A DNA stretch of 64,000 bases from Colocasia esculenta (Eukaryota; Streptophyta; Magnoliopsida; Alismatales; Araceae): positions 87,111,968-87,175,967 of the forward strand of contig CM024761.1 in assembly GCA_014218235.1 (NCBI GenBank), given 5' to 3'. The stretch's first letter is position 1. Every line of letters begins with the position of its first letter. The notes under the pieces were generated by a model. That model saw only the letters and a program-made list of their open reading frames with translations. It was not told the DNA's origin and did not search any database. Positions 1 through 9,792 of this stretch are shown in pieces. The position numbers were made by a program, and so were the translations under genes.

Positions 1-364
1 CTACAATCACAGTCTCCGATAAGGCGATAATATTTGTGAGGAGACGGCCGGTACCTCCTAAATTCCATCTGATCTGGGCTTTCTAAGTATACGCACAAAA
101 GGTCTCTGTAAAAGATCTCACAAACTGAATCACCAAATTATATTGATTAATGAACAAGAACCTTTTTCAAATAACTTTCTTCTGATCACATGAAAGATAG
201 AAGATATAGAGATCTAATTAATATCCATACATACAAAGATAGATATATACCGCCCGGCCCCATCAATAATATTTAGGAGATTTTTTCGGCATGAAAAACG
301 CAAACATGTCCGTGTTGGATCATATGTCGGAACGTTTCGCGTTTGACTCTGAATTATTCTGTGT

Positions 365-383
365 CCCCCCCCCCCCCCCCCCC
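365..383 (+). repeat. Poly-C homopolymer run (19 C)
   Basis: Nineteen consecutive C residues in an AT-rich context. Such runs slip in replication and sequencing, so the exact length is uncertain. The complementary strand is poly-G and could form a G-quadruplex. Confidence 0.9.
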
Positions 384-910
384 AACACCAAACCCCCCAA
401 AAAGACTATATATTAATGGAATTTATATATCCTTTTCTTTCGGAAATTAATGGGATTCGATTGTTGTATAAAAATTTAATTGGATGAGACATAACAATTT
501 GTAAACTACTACTTATACACCTTCACTTTACATTCTCTCTCAACTTAAGTTTTCCTTAGAAATGTTGTCGGAGTAATATTTATGGGTTCAGACACTATAT
601 CTTAAAATAGATATAGTCTACGACGTAATAGCATGACAGAACAAGGGATGTCGCTATACACACCACAATCAATTAACTTGTGGGGATGGTGAAGTACTGG
701 CTAGTACCATTAATTAGATGGAATATATATATATATATATATCGGAGCAAAGTAATGATAGAAGACGACCATATGGAGGACTATATACCTAAGCAGCGTC
801 CGAGAAAAAAAAAAAAGACTAGTACAAGTGCCGTCGTTAACCACACCACCACCTAATCCCATCCTCACCGCATGCAAGATTCCATTTTGGTCCCCAGTTT
901 CTTCTCGGTC

Positions 911-916
911 TATAAA
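911..916 (+). promoter_or_regulatory. Candidate TATA box
   Basis: TATAAA lies 50 bp upstream of an ATG at 966, in a CT-rich leader. The spacing suits a plant RNA polymerase II core promoter with a short leader. The motif is common by chance in AT-rich DNA, so this is suggestive only. Confidence 0.25.
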
Positions 917-965
917 ACTCTAGTTTCTTTCGTCATTTCGCCGGGAGTCAAAACATATCTAGTAC

Positions 966-1040
966 ATGAATAGCCAAGAATCCCCAAAGTCCAGCTTCCT
1001 CTTTAACAATGTTGCTTCCTCCACTACCACCGCATTCTAA
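966..1040 (+). CDS. Short ORF (24 codons) below a TATA-like box
   Basis: ATG at 966 to TAA at 1038-1040. The peptide starts MNSQESPKSS and is rich in Ser and Thr; I do not recognise it. It could be the surviving N-terminus of a truncated gene, an upstream ORF, or chance. Its only support is the TATA-like box 50 bp upstream and the relatively GC-rich sequence around it. There is no second exon that I can identify. Confidence 0.2.
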   Translation: MNSQESPKSSFLFNNVASSTTTAF

Positions 1041-1215
1041 TGGCTGCGAAACTACCTTAGCAAAGCTAGCAGACAGGCATGCGTGGAAACAGCGGGGATG
1101 TTAGCATTCTGGATAGAGCATCTCTTCTTCTTCTTTGTTGAGTTTATCACATTTATTTTTGATCGATTACAAAACTAATTTATTTAGTGGTCTAACTTAG
1201 TTATCAAACATGATT

Positions 1216-1229
1216 AAGAGTGGATGATT
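1216..1229 (+). repeat. Target-site duplication, left of SINE
   Basis: AAGAGTGGATGATT, repeated exactly at 1390-1403 on the other side of the SINE. A 14-bp duplication is typical of L1-mediated target-primed reverse transcription. Confidence 0.85.
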
Positions 1230-1389
1230 GTTGCACATGAGGAATGGCTCAGTTGGTAATTGAACACTTGGCCGTGCACTCTTAGATCAGGAGTTCTACT
1301 CTCAACGATATCAAATTTGCTAAGATTTGTCAAGGATTTACCCCCCATTATGTAATAGATTAGTATTTAAATAAATAAATAAAATAAAA
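1230..1389 (+). mobile_element. tRNA-derived SINE with A-rich tail
   Basis: A 160-bp insertion bounded by an exact 14-bp target duplication. It has an A-box-like sequence TGGCTCAGTTGGTA at 1245-1258 and a B-box-like sequence GAGTTCTACTC at 1291-1301, the internal RNA polymerase III promoter arrangement of tRNA-derived SINEs. It ends in an AAAT-rich tail (about 1363-1389). It encodes no protein; plant SINEs are mobilised by LINE machinery. The B box departs from GGTTCGAATCC, so the copy is probably transcriptionally weak. Family assignment needs a database search. Confidence 0.8.
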
Positions 1390-1403
1390 AAGAGTGGATG
1401 ATT
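1390..1403 (+). repeat. Target-site duplication, right of SINE
   Basis: Exact second copy of AAGAGTGGATGATT directly after the A-rich tail of the SINE. Confidence 0.85.
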
Positions 1404-1837
1404 TTAGGTTTTAAGTTACTATAGTTTGAAGAAAATAAAGAAAATTAGAAAATAACTTTTAATATGTTATGATGCTTGGACACCAAACTGTAGACACCAT
1501 ATAGAGCAAGTTGAGCTAGATCTATCTTATTTGCAAATCATAACTTCTCAATAATGTGTTGCACCCAAGTAACGAAAGGTGTCTTTAAGATGGATATATA
1601 TATATAATGACGATATGGGTGGCTTCTTAGGACTTTTGAGCCTCCATCCCATGAACAAGAAGAAAACCCACGTTGAAGCTGTTGCCAAAAAACTTTAAAT
1701 CATGTCTCTTTTTGTGTCATTATGAACGTTCTACAAATAATTTGGTTTGCTGCTTAATTTTTCTTGTATTGATTTATCGGTAAGTTGTTTTACAAATCTA
1801 ATTCACCACCTCTTGGATTCTGTTCCTTGGGTCACAA

Positions 1838-2023
1838 ATGACGGCTCCCTCCACCCGGCCTCAAATGAAGCCATTGAGCAACGCCGGACCACAATTGAAT
1901 TCGGCGACCAATTCATCGGCAAGAGCTGGCGACGGATCGTCGGCCACCCCCCGAGACAAGTCGGAGATGGAAACCTCTCAAGTGACGGGAGTTTGTATTC
2001 AGAAAGTACTTTGGTTTAGTTGA
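1838..2023 (+). other. GC-richer patch with short ORFs, possible exon remnant
   Basis: About 170 bp that is clearly more GC-rich than its surroundings. The frame from 1838 gives 61 codons rich in Ser, Thr, Ala and Pro, ending MCIQ-like in AT-rich DNA; another frame (1747-2019) is also open for 90 codons. No domain is recognisable. CAAGTGACGG near 1979 could be read as a weak splice donor. It may be a remnant of a gene exon, but composition is the only evidence. Confidence 0.2.
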
Positions 2024-3174
2024 TCAAGTGAGAGATTTTATCAAATATGGTCAATAATATTGAAATTCTGTCTAAAGATTTTATTGGATTTAGCAGTATC
2101 TCCAAAGAAACAAATATTTTAAAAGACAGTACGTAATAAGATAATTCTGTTAGTAATTATTTGTCGACGCAGTTAACTTTGAGGCGGTGGTGGCATTTCA
2201 GGGAGTTTTGATCTCATGTAAAAACATGAGTTCTTTATGCAGGATGATGTGTAACAATACACATGAACGACGTACGTGAGTGAAATCAAAAGAAATGATC
2301 CGTCCTGATGATATAACTAGCAGCCCCAAACCAGTTTCCTCCCTCTACGTACCAGTACCACAACGTGGAAGCCTGGACACTGGCATCACCCTAGCCAGCT
2401 AGTCGGGTAAACACCTGCCTCTGCTAAACTAATAGATATCCACTTTCAAGGACAGGCATCATAAATATGAGTTTTGCAGTAGGAACATATTTTCCTAGGG
2501 AAATGCGGGTCATATGCAATAAAATACTCTCTTAATTTTAATCCACTTCAGCTTTATTGCAAGACCATTCCACCTCACAACATTTTAAATTTTTTTAACA
2601 ACTAGTAACGGGGTGTGAAGTGGGCACCCGCATCTGCAAAAGATCACCTGATCTTTTAACTGAAGCACTTCTGATGAACAGGGTCAAACTTTATGGGCCA
2701 TATGCGGGTCTGGCCACTTCTGATACTCTTTTGAAAACTGGGCTGGACCCATTCCATTTGGATACCCCTAGGAAGCACGCCTACAAATTGTCCTCTTCTT
2801 GCGGGTAAACAATGTGAAGAATCCTCAGTTCCAGCTAATATTTTGTAAATATAAAACTTTCATTCGGCAGCCCTAGTTAACCATAATAAATCATCGTCTT
2901 AGGATCATGTTGTCCATGCATTCTGCCCCGTACGTTAGATTTGTACAGGTTTTCTTAAAATTTCTTAATATCTAAATTTGAAAAAGTTGTTGAAGAATAA
3001 TGATGCAAATACAACAGTCCATGTTTTGTGGTCTTTGTCTATTAAGACTTGGTTTTTATGGTAGTTGATTCTTCCTGGTTTTTAGGAGATGTGCGCACGC
3101 ACGAATGCCTCCAAATCTTTCTATTTCACAATTTTTATCTTCTTAAGTTATATTTAGTGTTTTAGCAGAATCTT

Positions 3175-3215
3175 GATATATATATATATATATATATTAT
3201 TTATTTATTTATTTA
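3175..3215 (+). repeat. (TA)n followed by (TTTA)n microsatellite
   Basis: A TA tract (3175-3198) passes directly into TTTA repeats and then a short GT tract. It lies at the left edge of copia-1 and may obscure that element's 5' LTR boundary. Confidence 0.9.
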
Positions 3216-3363
3216 TGTGTGTGTAAGTGACTACTGTGACGGTTTTGAGTGAATATAGAAAAAGTTCTCTATTTTTTCCTTTTCCATCTTGCTTTGTTTT
3301 TGTGTTTTCTGCTGTTACAGAAACCAGATTGTGGCAGTGTCTTTTGGTCATCTCCAACAGTTT

Positions 3364-3375
3364 TGGTATCAGAGC
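3364..3375 (+). other. Primer binding site of copia-1 (tRNA-iMet)
   Basis: TGGTATCAGAGC is complementary to the 3' end of plant initiator tRNA-Met and primes minus-strand DNA synthesis. It lies about 5 bp after a CAACA end typical of a copia 5' LTR. Confidence 0.9.
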
Positions 3376-3531
3376 TTCTGGCTTCACAAAAGCTGGGAGA
3401 AGAGGTGTCATCTGAAGGTTGTTTGCTGCAACAACGGGCCTTCCAAGAAGTATCACGCCACAGTTTTAGAAGTTGGAACAGAGGTTGCACGGTAGGCGTT
3501 TGATAGAAGTTCTGAGAGAAGGTTTTCTCAC

Positions 3532-4510
3532 ATGGCTAATGGTATGGATATTCTGAACCTTTCCCAATCGCTAGTGCCTATTTTTAATGAAGAGAACTAT
3601 GAGTTTTGGAGTATGAAAATGAAGACCATCCTCATCTCTCAAGATCTTTGGGATCTAGTGAAGTTGGCTATGCAGAGAGGAAGAAAGTTCCAAGGAGAAG
3701 GTTGCAGACCTTAAGAAGCTTCGAAGGAAGGACGCCAAGGCACTATTGGTCCTTCAACAAGCTGTGTTTGACACAGTGTTTCCTCGCATTGCAAATGCTA
3801 CAAAGTCCAGGAGGCATGGACTATTTTGAAGCAAGAATTTCATGGCGATGGGAAGGTAACTACTGTTAAACTCCAAACACTCCGAAGAGAATTTGAAACA
3901 TTATTTATGAAAGCCAATGAATCAGTTCAAAATTTTCTCTAGAGTTTCGATTATTATAAATCACATGAAATAATTTGGTGAAAGAATTGCTGATCAAAAA
4001 GTGGTAGAGAAAATTTTACGAAGTCTCCCTCCTAAATATGATAATGTTGTTACAGCAATAGAGGAGTCTAAAGACTTGTCTAAATACTCTTTGTCAGAAC
4101 TAATGGGTTCACTCTTAGCACATGAAGAAAGAATGAACAGATCCTCTAACAAGAATGTAGAGAATGCATTTCAAACCAAAGTGGAAGCACCAAACACACA
4201 AAAGAAAAATGATGTAGTTTCAAATGAGCAGAAGTATGGAAGAGGACGTGGAAGAGGAGGCTTTCGAGGCCGTGGTAGAGGAAGAGGAAGAGGCAGAGGA
4301 AAATCTGAAATGTCAAAAACAGATTCTGAAAATGAAGAAAAGAGCAGCCAAAAGCAAAATTATAAGGGGAAACAATGCCATTTTTGCAAGAAGATTGGTC
4401 ACATCGAAGCATATTGTTGGGAAAAAGCCAAGCAACAAGACGCTAATTTTGTAGAAAAAGAAGAGGAAGGTAATCTTTTTCTTACTTATCTTAATTCTAA
4501 GGAAAGTTAG
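3532..4510 (+). pseudogene. copia-1 gag, broken
   Basis: Gag capsid/nucleocapsid protein of the element, which packages its RNA in virus-like particles. The N-terminal part (3532-3714) carries the copia gag signature with NEENYEFWSMKMKT. A frameshift follows, the middle region has stops, and the frame reopens at 4001-4510. There, an RG-rich tract (about 4240-4310) precedes a CCHC zinc knuckle, CHFCKKIGHIEAYC (about 4375-4416). The RG tract is RNA-binding in character. At least two frame disruptions make it non-functional. Confidence 0.85.
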
Positions 4511-4512
4511 GC

Positions 4513-4833
4513 TGATCTATGGTTCTTGGATAGCGGTTGTAGTAACCATATGTCAGGTACAAAAGATTTATTCCATATCATGACGAATCTATTAAGTTGA
4601 AGGTTCATCTTGGAGATGACAAAGAAGTACAGATTGAAGGAAAAGGGACTGTTTGTGTAAAAACAAAGATAGGTATGGACAGATTGATTCATGATGTCTA
4701 TTATATACCTGGTTTGACTCACAATTTGCTAAGTGTTGAACAATTGATTCAGAAAGGATATTATGTGATGTTTCATGACAGTATGTGTGAAATAAGAGTA
4801 ACAAATCAAATATGTGCATTAATATTTTTATGA
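4513..4833 (+). pseudogene. copia-1 aspartic protease region, broken
   Basis: Just downstream of a stop at the end of gag, the sequence encodes WFLDSGCSNHM with the DSG active-site motif of copia aspartic proteases (about 4522-4550). A frame change follows and the open part (4597-4833) continues with the typical VHLGDDKEVQIEGKG and GLTHNLLSVEQL segments. This enzyme matures the Gag-Pol polyprotein. It is interrupted and cannot be made as one protein. Confidence 0.8.
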
Positions 4834-4889
4834 CTGAAAACAAGATGTTTCCTCTAGAGATTTCATGTTAAATGATTATGTTTTGGCTG

Positions 4890-5789
4890 CTAATGTTAAA
4901 AATCAATCTTGGCTTTGGCATTTAAGATATGGACACTTGTATTCAAGGGTCTAAAATTGTTAAAATAGAAAGACATGGTTCTTGGACTACCTACTATAGA
5001 ATGCAATGATGATATTTTGTGAAGGGTGTGTGTATGTAAATCAACACAAACTTCCATTTTTTGTTGGCAAGTCTGGTGGGCAAGAATGGCTTTGGAGTTG
5101 GTTCATGCTGATGTATGTGGTCCCATGAATACACCATCACTAAATGGAAGCAAAAATTTCCTATTATTTATTGATGACTTTACACGGATGTGTTGGGTGT
5201 ATTTTCTGGTTCAAAAATCAGAAGCGTTAGAAAAGTTTCAGGAATTTAAAGCATTTGTTGAGAAAGAAAGTGAGCACATGATAAAGGCTCATCACATAGA
5301 TAGAGGGGGAGAGTTCTTATCTAATGATTTTGATTATTTTTGTAAGCAACATGGCATACGCAGGCAATTGACTGTGAGGCACACTCTAGAGCAGAATGGT
5401 GTTGCTGAAAGAAAAAATTGAACTGTAGTAGAGATGGCCCGGAGTATGCTACGAGGGAAGAAGCTACCGAATGAGTTTTGGGCTGAAGCTGTTGCAACAT
5501 CAGTCCAGATTTTAAACATATCTCCTGCAAAGATTGTAAGGGATATGACTCCATTTGAGGCTTGGAACAAGAAGAAGCCTGAAGTGAGTGGTTTAAAAGT
5601 ATTTGGTTGCATTGCTTATTCCTAATTGATGCTGATAATAGAAAGGAGCTAGATCAAAAGAGTGAAAAATGCATTTTTGTTGGCTATACTAGTGAAAGCA
5701 AAGGCTATCGATTATATAATCCTGAAACTAAGAAGTTGATTATTCGTAGAAATGTCATATTTGATGAGCACAATTTGGGACTGGTCTGA
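4890..5789 (+). pseudogene. copia-1 integrase, broken
   Basis: GAG-pre-integrase and catalytic core of a copia integrase, which inserts the cDNA. A decayed pre-integrase stretch (WLWHLRYGH near 4910) is followed by an open segment at 5026-5421 with VHADVCGPM (first catalytic D), DDFTRMCWVYFL, IDRGGEF (second D) and EQNGVAERKN. A stop at 5419 interrupts the core just before the expected VEMARSML. The frame resumes at 5434-5625 and 5607-5789 (C-terminal region with VGYTSESKGYRLYNP) after a frameshift. Confidence 0.85.
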
Positions 5790-5913
5790 GGAGCAAAATC
5801 AACAGCCAACAATGATGATTGATACATCTGATTTTTCACAACAGTTTGCAGAAAACCAGTCATAAAAGCACACTATTCGCAGCACTTCTAGTAGCTCACA
5901 GCAAGACAGTATA

Positions 5914-6342
5914 ATGGATAGCACAAGCCCACCAAGAAAGGTAAAATCTCTACGAGAGATTTATGAAAGAAGTAACTTTGCTCTCATGACTGCAGAACCT
6001 ACATGCTATGAGGAGGCAAAAGGAAAAGAAGAATGGGAAGCTTCTATGCAAGAGGAGATAAATGCAATTGAAAGAAATAAAACATGGGAGCTTGTGGAGT
6101 TGCCATCAGAAAAGGATGCTATTGGTGTCAAATGGGTTTACAGAGTGAAGTATAATCCAGATGGTAGTGTCTCAAAGTATAAGTCAAGACTTGTTGCTAA
6201 AGGGTATGTGCAAACATACGATGTAGATTACTTTGAAACTTTTTCTCCAGTTCCTCGCCTTGAAACTATAAGGATTGTCTTAGCAGAAGCAGCCCAGTTA
6301 ACATGGAATGTGTTTCAATTTGATGTTAAATCAGCCTTTTAA
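5914..6342 (+). pseudogene. copia-1 reverse transcriptase, N-terminal part only
   Basis: Opens with the RVT_2-type copia RT segment (EEINAIERNKTWELVELP, VKWVYRVKYNPDGS, YKSRLVAKGY, FSPVPRLETIR) and stops at FDVKSAF, directly before the usual LNG. The truncation coincides with the first base of the A1 LTR, so the gene was cut by that insertion. The catalytic YVDD box and RNase H are missing. Confidence 0.9.
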
Positions 6343-6582
6343 ATTGTAAGGCTCTCGAATTTTGTTGTATTATTTTATTGCGTGTAAATAATTCATGTTT
6401 GTGTATGCATAGATGTACATATCTACGTATATATTAACTAGTTATACTTATGTGTGCATGTGAATAATTAGTTGTAAATAATGTATGAATTGCATGGTGG
6501 TAGTGTGTACATGATAATACATATGTATGGCATGTATATATGTATAAGTTAAGCATGGTTTCTGCATGTTTTGAGTTCTGGC

Positions 6583-6685
6583 CGAAGGACCCAATTGGCG
6601 TCCACGTGGATGGACGCCCATGCTGAGCCAGCGTTCACCTCGATGGACGCCAATACTTAAGCCAACGTCCATTGATGTGAACGTT
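6583..6685 (+). repeat. CpG word array A1a, ~16-bp spacing
   Basis: Words of the type GGCGTCCA, TGGACGCC, AGCGTTCA, AACGTCCA and AACGTTAA. The central CpG falls at 6583, 6599, 6615, 6632, 6648, 6666 and 6682, i.e. steps of 16, 16, 17, 16, 18 and 16 bp. Neighbouring words are often inverted copies, so GGCGTCCA (6597) and TGGACGCC (6611) form an 8-bp hairpin. Confidence 0.8.
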
Positions 6686-7255
6686 AAGATCTCTGACATG
6701 CATGCGTTGCAGACCCCGAAACTCTGGGGGCAAACAAGCCCAGCCATTGGGGAGATGTCCCCAACGGCTAGCAAGCCTTCACATCACCTCGCCGGGGTTC
6801 CCCAAACCCCTCTCCTTTAAACCAAACTCCTTCCGCACCAAAAAGAGCTCTCTTTGGCTCTTTGCAAAGAGGAGAGAAACCCTAGCTTCTGTGAGAAGAA
6901 AACTGAACTTTGCATGCTCTGATCCGGCAACTTGGAGCTTCACCCAGTGGTTCCTTGCAACTGGAGGCCAGAGTGGACCATGGAGAAGGCTCCCCGACCC
7001 CAACCTTCTGTGGAGATCGACTGAGAACCAGGAGGAAGGAAGTTTTGGAGACTTCTGGGGACTGCCCAAGGAGAGCTTCATCAACCTCTTTGATCCCTTT
7101 GAAGATTTATTTAGAGGCAAGTACCCCATACATTTCGTCCATGTAGATGTCTAGTAGGGTTTTACTATTTTTACAGATTTTAATCGTGTCCTGGATCCTC
7201 CTTTTCACCCTGTATTTGGAGCTCAGTTTGTGCTCTTGCATAGACAGGAACTTGG

Positions 7256-7340
7256 CGTCAACGCCTTGCCGCCAAGATCTCCAGTCTGCGTCTAGCGATC
7301 TTGCCGTCCAACCCCTTGAACGGCCAGAGACTGCCGTTAA
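7256..7340 (+). repeat. CpG word array A1b
   Basis: Second array inside the A1 LTR: GGCGTCAA, GCCGCCAA, TGCGTCTA, GCCGTCCA, AACGGCCA and GCCGTTAA. CpGs at 7256, 7270, 7289, 7305, 7321 and 7335 average 15.8 bp apart. The reverse copy A2 and the forward copy A4 have corresponding arrays. Confidence 0.7.
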
Positions 7341-8304
7341 GTTCTTTAGGGCAGAACAGTGAGCTATTCTTCCTGGTATATGACTTTTCGATGTGTTTTC
7401 GCAATGAGGATATAATGTAACTTCTATATATTATGTATACCAGTTAATGTGGTGTGGTGGGAGAATATTGTGCTTTTTTTGTGGATGGTAGAATTTATTA
7501 GCTTATTGGAATGCATGTGGAAGATATGGCTATGTATGTTCCCCCACTATCCTCATGATCTGTGGAGAATTTGGGTGCCCTAAATTTTATAAACCATGCG
7601 TGTATGGGTCAGTCTGTGCCCTGCAATTACTGAATTTTTCCCATGCTCCTATGATTTACTGTAAATTTTTGTTTTGGAAAATAGTAAACATGCGTAGGCT
7701 TGCAAAATTTATAGTAAATGGTGTGTTGTGCATTAAATCCAGGGGAAATTTTCTGAAATGATGTGCATGTTGGGTTCAGGGCTGTGAACTGTTAAACCTG
7801 ACGTTCGTGTTATGTTCCATGTTGAATTGAATTTTAATAGCATGAAAATGAATGTCTTAATTTATGTAAATAGTCGATAATTCAGAAAAATCTAGAAATT
7901 TGCATGTGCGGTTATAAACCTGTAATCATAATGTGGTTAAATTTACAGGCCATTGGGATAACCGTGGAATGCATTATGGGATTTCCATAAAAAATATGTA
8001 ATTAATGCATGCCATTATGAAAATGAGTTGAATTGTGTTTTCAACCTGATTACTATAAGTTACTGAATGTGTAATCACTGTCATCTGTAGTATCATGCTA
8101 GGAAAACAGAGCCATGTGTGAATGAGAGAATGTAAAAGGTGTGTGCGCCATGTGTAAAAATGTGTGTAAAAATCGGTATGTGTAATGTGTAAGACTATGC
8201 CAAGTGTGATACTGCTTCCATAGAGGGCCGTGGAACCGTACCATGGAAAATTCCCATTGGGAATGTTCAATGTGTTAAAATCCTAAGGGCATTAGGATGA
8301 AATC

Positions 8305-8363
8305 CTGGAGGTGGACAAGTACCACTGGTTAGGGTGGAGACTTGTTCTCCCGGTCTGCACAGT
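8305..8363 (+). repeat. Conserved block in family-A LTRs, hairpin-capable
   Basis: This block is nearly unchanged in all four family-A LTRs in the window (also 52850-52915 reverse, 59992-60055 reverse, 63053-63110 forward) while flanking sequence has diverged. It contains GGTGGACAAGTACCACTGG. CCAC pairs with GTGG downstream, and here ACAAGT pairs with ACTTGT as an outer stem. Function unknown; an RNA structural role (packaging or polyadenylation) is conceivable. Confidence 0.6.
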
Positions 8364-9607
8364 CTAAGAGTCGTCACTATATTGCCTAGATGGCGTCTAT
8401 GTGTATGTGTTATGTGATGTGCCCTTCTTATGGTGGTTTGGACTATGTGTCACGGCACTAAAGTGTAAAGTGTAAAATGTGAAATGTGAAATATGAATGT
8501 GATCATGTGTAAATTGTGTAGTGAATATGTGTATATGTGCAATGTGTGAAAAGAGAACTATATGAATGGGAAATTGTGAAAACCTGTGGAACCAATATGT
8601 GAGATTGTGAAATTGTAGTCCATGATATGATAATGTGAAATTATGTTACAACAGCAACCTAATTGTGGCTATGAGAATGTTTATATGTGTAAAAATGCGT
8701 AGATCCATGCTAGTAGCACTTCTTGCATATGTGTGAACAATTCCATGTCTCGTTGTTATCATGTTGTAGTTCAATTAAGAATGTAGCTCTCATGTGAAGG
8801 GTATGAATTTCTAATCCATGACAAAAGCAGCAACCTTAAAGTGTATGACATGATAGTTTACATATGCAAAAATGTGTAGCAACCATGTTGAATGATTTCC
8901 TTCATGTATGTGAGAATCCCATGTTTAGTCGTTTCATGTTATAGTTTAATCTGAAGTGTGGTTTCATGTGATTAAATGAGTAGAGAGCATGTGATAGGAT
9001 ATTTATGTTGAATGTCTTAAATCATGTACCATGTGCTTAATTTGTAGAATTACTATGGTAGGTTGTCTCGTTATCAGTGTTCAAGCATGCTATATGTTTT
9101 GCCTTGTAAAGTGGAATGTAAAAACCTACCATGATATATGCATGTATGATGTGTGTGGAGATTACTTGATGAGTCTTTTAGACTCACTCCTTGCTTCGGC
9201 GTACAAGTTTAGTTGGTGACGTCACACCGTTGGAGGAGACAGTGGAGAGTGACTCCGAGCGCGGCGAGTAACTTAGAGGAGACATTGTATGACTTTTACT
9301 TTCATAGTATGTATTGAGGCATTGTAATAGAATTATCATGTAATTGTGGACAAACTATGTATTAAATTCTAGCACTTCAATTATGTGGACTTTAGTTCTT
9401 TTAAATTGTTAGTTGAATCATGTGTGTCAAATGTGGATGATGAATGAAATGAAGACAGTGGTCTTTTCTTCCGCTACTCTGTATCTATATTTGTGTGTAT
9501 CTCAATCATGTGATAGCGTTTGGGTAAATGCCCCACTGTGATAACGTTCACTATACCGACGTGGGTTGGTATAACCGTACCGATATAATGAGGGTCGTCG
9601 CAGGGAT

Positions 9608-9619
9608 TGGTATCAGAGC
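9608..9619 (+). other. Primer binding site of element A1 (tRNA-iMet)
   Basis: TGGTATCAGAGC, 5 bp after the LTR end. Same tRNA choice as copia-1; common among Tekay-type gypsy elements. Confidence 0.9.
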
Positions 9620-9792
9620 GACCGATTGAGATTATACATAAATATACATGAATCATCATCTTCATTACATGCTAAGTCTACATAGGAATGTCCACATGTG
9701 TAGAATTGATTAATAATGAATGAAAATAGATAAGAAAATCGTTAGGAAATAAATTAATGTAGCTCTAATGGTGGCTGAAATTTATTGCAGCC

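Larger units (their letters stand above)
1..3300. other. AT-rich low-copy intergenic DNA
   Basis: The left end differs from the rest of the window: AT-rich, with several microsatellites, no long ORF and no recognisable retroelement domain. It holds a poly-C run (365-383), TA tracts (723-742, 1586-1600, 3175-3198), a SINE (1230-1389), a TATA-like box with a short ORF (911-1040) and a GC-richer patch (about 1838-2010). Stretches 384-900, 1404-1780 and 2030-3170 show nothing else I can name. It is the only part of the window that might contain host regulatory or exon sequence. Confidence 0.6.
3364..6344 (+). mobile_element. Ty1/copia retrotransposon copia-1, truncated
   Basis: A plus-strand copia element in the usual order: primer binding site, gag, protease, integrase, reverse transcriptase. 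Its coding region is broken by frameshifts and stops. It ends abruptly inside reverse transcriptase, where the LTR of gypsy element A1 begins (6345). The rest of RT, RNase H and the 3' LTR are not found in the window. The 5' LTR should end just left of 3360 (CAACA at 3354-3358), but its start is unclear, so it may be truncated too. Gag and integrase motifs resemble the Tork/Tnt1-type branch. Confidence 0.85.
6345..9602 (+). repeat. 5' LTR of element A1 (3258 bp)
   Basis: Starts TGTAAGGCTCTC and ends GGGTCGTCGCA, followed after 5 bp by the primer binding site at 9608. Both ends match, in reverse, the solo LTR at 51606-54882. Landmarks in order: a CpG word array (6583-6685), a TATA-like CCTTTAAACC near 6814, a second word array (7256-7340), a long TGTGTAAA/TGTGAAAT-rich tract (about 8440-8640), a conserved hairpin-capable block (8305-8363) and a conserved GACTCACTCCTTGCTTCGGC region near 9180. 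It should hold the element's promoter and polyadenylation signals. ORFs inside are not conserved between copies. Confidence 0.9.

Noticed and set aside
6702..7154. 150-codon ORF in the A1 LTR
   Set aside because: The corresponding region of A4 and A2 does not keep the frame and shows no coding signature; it is the LTR leader.
9608..9619. TGGTATCAGAGC motifs as tRNA gene fragments
   Set aside because: They are isolated 12-mers at LTR/internal junctions (also 3364 and 25448), so they are primer binding sites.
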